DNA of 64,000 nucleotides from Sophora flavescens (lineage: Eukaryota > Streptophyta > Magnoliopsida > Fabales > Fabaceae), in the NCBI GenBank assembly GCA_030762895.1, contig CM061070.1, positions 29,787,652 through 29,851,651 on the forward strand, written 5' to 3'. Below are positions 55,991 to 64,000 of the stretch, piece by piece. The notes beneath the pieces were generated by a model that was not told the DNA's origin, made no database searches, and worked only from the letters and a program-made list of their open reading frames with translations. Made by a program: the position numbers and the translations under genes. The first letter of the stretch is position 1. Every line of letters begins with the position of its first letter.

Positions 55991-58900
55991 CTTTTAAACA
56001 AATAAAAAATAAGGAATTAAAAAAAAACTGCACATGTCGAAAAAAATAGCAACTTGACATCACTCTTGTTAAATGGATAGATAGAATTGAATTTTGAATT
56101 TTTTAAATCATTGCAAATAATGATATTAGTAAATGACCCTGGAATACATGTAGATAATAGTTGTAAATTTTTATAACAAATAATAATATATTAAATTAGT
56201 TAGTAAAATAAAAAAATTAACCATAGTCTTGGAGGGAAAAAATGCCCCAGCGAATAATCCTTTATATATAAAGATAACTTTTAAACAATAAGAAATAAGA
56301 AATAAAAAAAACAGCACATGTCGAAAAAATTGCAACCCGACATTTCTCTTGTTAAATGGATAGATAGATTTGAATTTTGAATTTTGAATTTTATAAATCA
56401 TTGCAAATTGAAAATGTGCTATTTAAGATGAGTAAATGACGCTATAATGCATGTAGATAATAGCTGGAAATTATTATAACAAATAATGATATATTAAATT
56501 AGTTAGTAAAATTACAAAGTTAACCATAGTCTTGGAGGAAAAAAATACCCCAGTGAATACTCCTTTATATATAAAGATAAATTTTAAACAATAAGAAATT
56601 AAAAAAACAAAGCACATGTCGAAAAAAATAGCAACCCGACATTACTCTTGTTAAATGGATAGATAGATTTGAATCTTGAATTTTGTATATCATTGCAAAT
56701 TGAAAATGTGCTATTTAAGATGAGTAAATGACCCTGTAATACATGTAGATAATAGCTGGAAATTATTATAGCAAATGATGATATATTAAATTAGTTAGTA
56801 AAATTACAAAGTTAACCCTAGTCTTGGAGGGAAAAAATGCTCGAGCGAATACTCCTTTATATATAAAGATCATTGCAAATTGAAAATGTACTATTTAAGA
56901 TGAGTAAATGATCCTGGAATACATGTAGATAATAGCTGGAAATTATTATACCAAATAATGATATATTAAATTAGTTAGTAAAATTACAAAGTTAACCCTA
57001 GTCTTGGAGGGAAAAAATGCGCCAGTGAATACTCATTTATATATAAAGATAAACTTTAAACAATAAGAAATAAGAAACTAAAAAAGAAAAACAGCATATG
57101 TCGAAAAAAAATAGCAACCCGACATTACTCTTGTTAAATGGATATATAGATTTGAATTTTGAATTTTATAAATCATTGCAAATTGAAAATGTGCTATTTA
57201 AGATGAGTAAATGATCCTGGAATACATGTAGATAATAGCTGGAAATTATTCTAACAAATAATAATATATTAAATTAGTTAGTAAAATTACAAAGTTAGCT
57301 CTAGTCATGGAGAAAAAAAATGCCCCAGTGAATACTCCTTTATATATAAAGATAACTTTTAAACAATAAGAAATAAGAAATAAAAAAAAAACAGCACATG
57401 TCGGAAAAAAAAATAGCAACCCGGCATCATTCTTGTTAAATGGATAGATAGATTTGAATTTTGAATTTTGTAAATCATTACAAATTGAAAATGTGCTATT
57501 TAAGATGAATAAATGATCCTGGAATACATGTAGATAATAGCTAGAAATTATTATAACAAATAATGATATATTAAATTAGCTAGTAAAATTACAAAGTTAA
57601 CCCTAGTCATGGAGCGAAAAAATTCCCCAACGAGTACTCATTTATATATAAAGATAACTTTTAAACAATAAGAAATAAGAAATAAAAAAAAAAGCACATG
57701 TCGAAAAATATCGCAACCCGACATTTCTCTTGTTAAATAGATAGATAGATTTGAATTTTGAATTTTGTAAATCATTGCAAATTGAAAATGTGGTATTTAA
57801 GATGAGTAAATGATGCTGGAATACATGTAGATAATAGCTGGAAATTATTATAACAAATAATGATATATTAAATTAGTTAGTAAAATTACAAAATTAGCCC
57901 TAGTCCTGGAGGGGAAAAATGCCTCAACGAATACTCCTTTATATATAAAGATCTTGTTAAATGGATACATAGATTTGAATTTTGAATTTTGAATTTTGTA
58001 AATCATTGCAAATTGAAAATGTGCTATTTAAGATGAGCAAGTGACCCTGGAATGCATGTAGATAATAGCTGGAAATTTTTATAACAAATAATGATATATT
58101 AAATTAGTTAGTAAAATTACAAAGTTAACCCTAGTCTTGGAGGGAAAAAGTGACCCAGCGAATACTCCTTTATATATATAAAGATAAAGATTACAAAGTT
58201 AGCCCTAGTCTTGGAGGGGAAAATGCCCCATCGAATACTCCTTTATACGTGTAGATTAATAGCTGGAAATTATTAAAATAAATAATGATATGTTAAATTA
58301 GTTAGTTAAATTACAAAGTTAACCCTAGTCTTGGAGGGGAAAAATGGCCTGGCGAATACTCCTTTATATATAAAGATAAATATTACAAAGTTAACCCTAG
58401 TCTTGGAGGGAAAAATGCATTATCGAATACTCCTTTATATGTAAAGATAACTTTTAAAGGATTTTTTTAATATCACTATTTTAATTTTTTTCTCCCAAAA
58501 TACCACATTTTCCAAATTATATACCAAACTACCACACTTTACAAAAACAAGTGAGACGTTTCAGGCGCTGCACCTCCCTTGTTCACATGTCATCGTCGCT
58601 TGTTCCATTGTTCATCACAACTATAGAGAGTATGGGCCTGTCGTGTACAAATTGGAAACTATCTTCAAAGCTTACTAGGAAGAGTTCACCCCGGTAAAAT
58701 GGTATATAATTTGGAAAGTATAGTATTTTGGGAGATAAAAATTAGAATAGTGATATTTAAAACAAAATCCAACTTTTAAACAAATAAGAAATTAAAAAAA
58801 ATAGAACATGTCGAAAAAAATAGCAACTCGACATCACTCTTGTTAAATGGATAGATAGATTTGAATTTTGAATTTTGTAAATCATTACAAATTGAAAATT

Positions 58901-59055
58901 GTTATTTAAGATGAGTAAATGACCCTGAAATACTTGTACATAATAGCTGGAAATTATTATAACAAATAATGATATATCAATTTAGTTAGTAAAATTATAA
59001 AGTTAACCCTAGTGATAATGCAGAGGGAAAAAATGCCCCAACGAATCTTTATATA
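55991..59055. repeat. Tandem array, right part (about 180-300 bp units)
   Basis: This continues the array of 19480-21418. About eleven units are recognised by GATATATTAAATTAGTTAG near 56180, 56485, 56775, 56955, 57255, 57555, 57860, 58085 and beyond, so spacing is mostly near 300 bp with shorter ones of 180-225 bp. Most units end ACTCCTTTATATATAAAGAT. Length differences come from loss of the GCACATGTCG or TTGAATTTTGAATTTT parts. A Mutator-type MITE (58459-58770) is inserted. The array ends near 59055 at CTTTATATATACAAAAGTAG, where a similar end occurs in opposite orientation. Confidence 0.9.
58459..58770. mobile_element. Mutator-type MITE inside the array (312 bp)
   Basis: Inverted arms of about 65 bp (GGATTTTTTTAATATCACTA at left; the right arm inverted reads GGATTTTGTTTTAAATATCA) share CTCCCAAAATAC and CCAAATTATATACCA. 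Perfect flanking copies of AACTTTTAAA (58449-58458 and 58771-58780) give a target duplication of 9-10 bp. There is no gene. The words resemble the foldback at 2237-6981. Confidence 0.88.
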
Positions 59056-60234
59056 TACAAAAGTAGTCATTTTTTCCCTCCAAAAAGGAGAGCATTTTGG
59101 TAAATATGATTTCATAATTTATTTTTAATATTTTAATATAATAAATAATAAATACTGATTATGTTTGATTGGTTAGTGGGTCGATGGCGAGTGAGTATAA
59201 TAATTGTTGCTTTTAGTTTCTTTTGCTGTTACGCTTCATTTTTTCTTTTGTTGTTTGCGTCATTAATTAACTGCTTCATTTACCAAAGAAGTGCACACAA
59301 TCCCCAAGGGTTTTGAGCTGCAGTCGCTTCGTCTTCTTCAGCTGGGAATAGGCAAAAGAATTATGACAATGTGTAATTTAAATATTGGAGAAGATTCTCG
59401 GGGTTTGTTTTGAGCTTCCTCCCTGTTGGAGTGCCTCTTAAATTTCTCCTTCAAATCTTTTTCTCATTTGGTTTTCTCCTTCAATTATGACCGAAATTGC
59501 GCATATTGATGCTAAAAAATCTTATTTGGGTCAGTTATTCCATGTTGGTATGGATATATCTTCTATTATAATTTTCTTCTTTAAATTGGTGGGTTTTTCT
59601 TCTTCAAAATTTTATTCCTCTGCATGTCATTTCAGCTTCTGGTAGAAGCTTCTTTATGTTTATTTTTTCCCTTTCAGGGTCGTATTTGGAGATTCCAAGA
59701 ACCCTAAGGGTACCAGCGATCCCTTTCTTCATTTTTTTTTTTTTTTTTATCTTCCTTCTTCATTTAACTTTCTTTTTATGAAAAATGACATGCATTTTAA
59801 TAGTGTAGTCTTCGATTTCAGACCTCAAACCATCTTTCTGTTCGATTATGTTCTGTCCCCTGTTAGGGACGCTTCAAAGTTCAAACAAGGTAACCTCATC
59901 CATCTGTCTCTGTTCATTCCTTCCATATTGTGATCTTAATTAGTTGTAAACGTTAAACCCCTGTTGTGTAGTATATTCCATTTCATGATTGACTGTAAAC
60001 CCCTTTATCTTAAATTTTTTTTTTTTTACTGAGATTGACACTTTATTTAAGACGTTTTTATAAGCTGTTAAGATCTGGGTTTCATAAAGATTTAGTTGCA
60101 ATTGGTGTTTTTTTTTACTGAGATTCTGTTTGAGCTTGGTTTTTGTTGGTAATTTTTGCTGCATTCAGCTTTGCTTCTCTCTGAGATGACTGTTCTCTTC
60201 ACTAAATCTTTATTTCATTTTGTGTTTCTCTTGG
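59056..60234 (+). other. Region with gene-fragment-like exons, unidentified
   Basis: No long ORF exists, but the composition changes to leader-like (CTTCGTCTTCTTCAGCTGGG, T/C-rich). Candidate exons include an ATG at about 59487 (MTEIAHIDAKKSYLGQLF), a short block after CCCTTTCAG near 59678 (VVFGDSKNPK) and a block after GATTTCAG at 59822-59889, before AACAAG|GTAACC, that can read FDYVLSPVRDASKFK. I cannot name the protein. It may be a captured gene piece or the 5' part of a lost gene. Confidence 0.3.
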
Positions 60235-63200
60235 AGTAACACCCCATGACACCCCATTACTTTGTAACACGTGTGTAAATAAATTAAAAATTTTGTTTCC
60301 TGGTTGCTTTCGAAAAATAAATTTATTATAAGACAGAAAACTCGGGTGTAAAAATTTTCTTCCGCGAATAACTCTACAACACCATAATATACATACAATA
60401 AATAGTAAAGTCGTATTCTTAAAGAAGTCACCATGACATATCGTTTTTATTTTCAAAAGGGCTCGATTTCCAAAAAGAGAAACTTAAAACCAAGAATATA
60501 TTACAACATCACAGTTACCGACCTTTTCAACATAAAACCCAAAACAAGACTCCTAAGCCGGTTGCTCTACAAGACCTTATTGAAAATACCCCTCGTGTCT
60601 TTTCCACGAACAGATACCTCTTCAAGCATCTAGAATTTAAGTCTTCGAATGACTTAGTGAAGTCCTTTGCTTCATCCGTGCTAATGTACCAAGTACTACA
60701 GTAGTCTAGAATAAACCTGATATATTTGTAAGGGTGAGACGCCAATATATGGATTTAACACAATAATCGCATGCACGACACAAAAGAGAACGTATACACA
60801 TGTACATTTCCACAAATAAACAAGTAGTCTATCATTGGGTTTCATACCCGATCACAAAAAAATGCATGAACACTTCAATATTCAAGCTCTAATCTAATAC
60901 CTAATCTCCGGAGATCCCAACACCAAATAAATGAGTTGATCACGCTCAATTGTCAGGTATATTAGGCACAACGTGGCATGGAATACCATTCGACACCATA
61001 CATAACAACGTAGCCCGAATACCCTATCATTAAGGTATCAGAAATAGGACGTAGCATGAATACCCAATCATTAAGGCATCATACAAAACAACGTAGCCTG
61101 AATACCCTATCATTATAAGGTATCAGACATAGGACGTGGGCCCGTCTGCCAATGCATGCATATAAAACATTTTGTTCTCGTTATTTTTCTTTGTGTTCAT
61201 TCTTCTTTTGTCGAAGCTCAAGATGGCTTACGACTATTCGTAATTTTTAACGTGATAGATTTCTCAACACTAACACAGGACACGAAGTCTGAATGCTCAG
61301 TCACAAAACCTTAGACCTTGCAACCAGTCTTAGGTTCGTGGTGATGAAATAAAAAAACAATATTCTCTATTAACAACGTTTATCACAACGGGTAACAACG
61401 GTACAACGTGTAACAACGTAACACGGATCAAAGATCTTCGTGCTTGTAATTAAGAACCCCAGTATCACGACGTCTCGGATACTAGGTTTACGTTAACACT
61501 GTTTTTGTTCGCTGAAGCACAAAATCAAAACAAAACTTCCGAATCTTATCCAAGTTGTCGGAAATAACCCGATGTATAAAACTATTTTACGGAAAATACG
61601 TTTACGTTGAAAATTCGTTTTACAAAATCATCAAAATCACTTGAAATTCATTTTCTTTCATAAAATCAATATTTTGAACTTGAAAATATTGCTTTGTTAC
61701 AAATTATTTATTTTAACTAATATTACCATTTTTAGTAATCTTACCGTAAATATTATCTGAATTGTCTGACGGTTGACTTTTCTAAAAACGTTTTAAGCCC
61801 AATTATGACTTTTCTAGTAAAATAATTTTTCCAACCTTTTAATAAAATTATTTTTGAAACTTATTTTCTTAAAATAACATTTTCTAATATTTAGAAATTT
61901 CTTACATATAAACTAGTAGTGTAAAAATATTTTCACGATTACGTCCTCACTATGACTCATAAAGCACTCTTACGCTGTTAAATCATTAAAATAATAATAT
62001 TTTCCAACATTTGTTATTTTTCCTAAATACTATTTTTCATTAATATTATATTCCAATATTTTACTGTTAAAACATTGAATATAATTTATAAAGCCTCTTA
62101 AAGCTTTTATCTGATTAATTGATTGGGCACTGACCACTGTCAGTCTTCTCAAATAACAATCAATAACAATATCAGAGAAATATTCCTAGGTAGATCATGC
62201 ATCACAACACATAATAATATAATTGCAGATAAACAATTTAATGCAAATCAACCATCACAGGTAAAAATAACATAACTTAAACAACTTGAACCAAATTAAA
62301 CAAGCACCACAACCATGGATAAATAATACAGACCACACACTAATCACATACAGTTATTGGGAAAAATCCCCCAGGTAAGCTCCCCTTACCTCTTGAAGAT
62401 TCAAGCTTTGGTTTCACGAACGGCTTTCCGATTCGAATCCGGTTTCCTCCGCACAACTCAGGATAAACCACTAAGATTTATCCTTCAACAAATCACACCT
62501 CAACCAATCAAAATCAAACAAACACAATCACCTAAACACTAAGGTTAGGTCACGGCCTCAATAGGGTTTTGTGACTAAAAATTTCTAAAATTCTTAAGTC
62601 CTTGGATTAATGATCCTAAGTACTTGAAACACATGATTATGAACCAAAACACAACAAGTGAAACAAAATCCCCTAACTCCACAAAGAGTGGGGTTTCGGC
62701 CATGACATGAAATTATGAGCTAGGGGTTTGATTTTGATACAACACTTTGGATTCAACATACACATGGTATGAAAAGATGAAATCCAAGTTCACTTACCAA
62801 AGAAATCAAACAAAATCTCCTCCACCCACTTATACATAGGTTCGACCTTCAATGGAAAAGTGAGGAGGAAATGTTTGTTTGATTCAAACTCTTGGATATC
62901 CAAAATAGACATGAATACAAGATCATAGAAACTGGTTTCATATTTTTAGGATTTTCCTATGATTTTCTATGGATTTTCAAACTTCTATATCTAAGAATTG
63001 AAAAAATTGAATAAGGCATTGAATCATGAAAATATATGAAGAACATATAGTTAAATGATGATGAGGATCATGGATTACCTCTTGGAATTGAAGAAAAGTG
63101 CAAGAATCACCGAGTTGTTTCACAAAGTAAGCTTATGGAACTTAAAGAGTTTTTGTAAAAATGGTGAAAGTTTCATGAAGAAGATGACCTTGGCATTAAA

Positions 63201-63979
63201 TAGAGGTGAGAATGGGATCCTTGGGGTGCTTGGGCCGTGGGGTTTGAGGGACAAAATGGTCCAAAGCTTAATTTTCTAGGGACAAAATTGTAATCTTGTA
63301 CAATGGCATTTTTGTAGTTAAAACCAACCTTAAGGACATAATTGTAAAATCCCTAAAATGTCATCATTACTAAGGTGAGTCACCTATATGACTCACCCCT
63401 TGTGAGTCACCACTTGTCTCCATCCATTGAATGTTGGATTTTGTCTCTGTACGTCCGTTCTCGACTCCGTCGATTCCCCGATTAGGGTTTCTGTCTGTTT
63501 TTCGATCGAAAATTCTCAAAATAACCAAACTCGTTGGAAATATGTTTTAAACATAATCCATTTCGTTCACAAGTCAAAATTAGGTTTTCTGATCATTGAA
63601 ATCTTACTGTCAGTGAAAACACTGACTGTTTTTCGTTTGAACTTTTACCAAAATTCGTCCGATTAAACATAATATTTCATTTCTGATCAAAAATTTGGAA
63701 AGTAGAATTCCTCACGGACAAAATATAAAAAAACTACAAATTTCAGTTTCGAGTCAAATTAGGGTTTTCTGCCAGTATAAAATTATACTGTCAGAAAAAA
63801 CGCAGACCAGTTTTCGTCTGAGTTTTAAACCCAAAATTTCACTGTATACTTATAAAAATAAGTATAATATGAGTATGATTTTGGTTTTCCCAAAATCATT
63901 TTCTAAGTCTCGGATAAAAATATAAACGTATTTATATAATTTCCAATATTAGAAAGTAGCGAAAAGTCGGGGTGTTACA
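60235..63979 (-). mobile_element. Element C: large solo-LTR-like element
   Basis: On the minus strand it starts TGTAACACCCC (63979) and ends GGGGTGTTACT (60235). The flanks CTTGG (60230-60234) and CTTAG (63980-63984) form a near-perfect 5 bp duplication. At 3.75 kb without gag or pol it is homologous to element A: GGTCTGCGTTTT (63808-63797), TGAACACAAAGAAAA (61199-61185), TTGATTTCTTTGG-type leader and a GCAGACGGGC motif. A 56 bp block with TACCTTAATGATAGGGTATT and GGCTACGTTGTT is repeated about three times at 61000-61140. The small frame at 60745-60527 is not clearly coding. As for A and B, a solo LTR of a large gypsy family is the best reading. Confidence 0.65.
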
Positions 63980-64000
63980 CTTAGTGTTTAGGATCTTATC

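Overview
This is a plant nuclear window, most likely from a legume (Fabaceae). The reasons are a Stress up-regulated Nod19 (SURNod19) gene with plant-type introns, a complete Ogre/Tat LTR retrotransposon with its own intron and extra ORF1, a Sirevirus-like Ty1/copia element, an Athila-type element, a FAR1-type Mutator-like element (MULE) and many AT-rich foldback elements. There is no bacterial or viral gene organisation. Only one intact-looking host gene is visible; nearly everything else is mobile DNA in layers.

Left part (1-13.5 kb). An AT-rich flank carries a degenerate tandem array of about 100 bp units with a SINE-like insert. It is followed by a foldback element (2237-6981) split by a 4.3 kb solo-LTR-like element (here 'element A', 2306-6621). 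Next comes a 6.1 kb MULE (7371-13438) with about 155 bp terminal inverted repeats. It holds a broken FAR1/MULE-type transposase on the minus strand and, on the plus strand, intron-separated segments of what looks like a captured host gene.

Host gene (14.9-18.2 kb). A three-coding-exon SURNod19 gene lies on the minus strand (coding 14963-16797). It has a probable 5'UTR intron that contains a MITE, and a TATA box near 18150.

Right part (18.6-64 kb). A Mutator-type MITE is followed by an AT-rich tandem array whose units start, on the minus strand, like Helitron 5' ends. A Helitron-like 3' CTAG end lies at 19142. The array was split by a Ty1/copia element (21419-55990, minus strand, TSD CTTTT). 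That copia element was itself hit three times: by an Athila-like gag-protease element (23633-31007, TSD GTAAC), by solo-LTR-like element B (32008-37362, TSD TTTGC, itself carrying a 5'-truncated LINE), and by a 14.7 kb Ogre element (37424-52103, plus strand, TSD CCCAT). The array resumes at 55991 with another Mutator-type MITE inside it. The window ends with a third member of the A/B family, element C (60235-63979, minus strand).

The perfect target-site duplications let the insertion order be read directly: array, then copia, then Athila / element B / Ogre, then the LINE inside B. Most element genes are broken by stops, frameshifts or deletions. The Ogre RT-to-integrase region is the closest to intact, with one frameshift and two stops. 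The points most worth a second look are the A/B/C family with its acidic ORF, the captured gene in the MULE, the Helitron-end tandem array, the extra ORF downstream of copia pol, and the repeated RNA hairpin in the Ogre 3' region.
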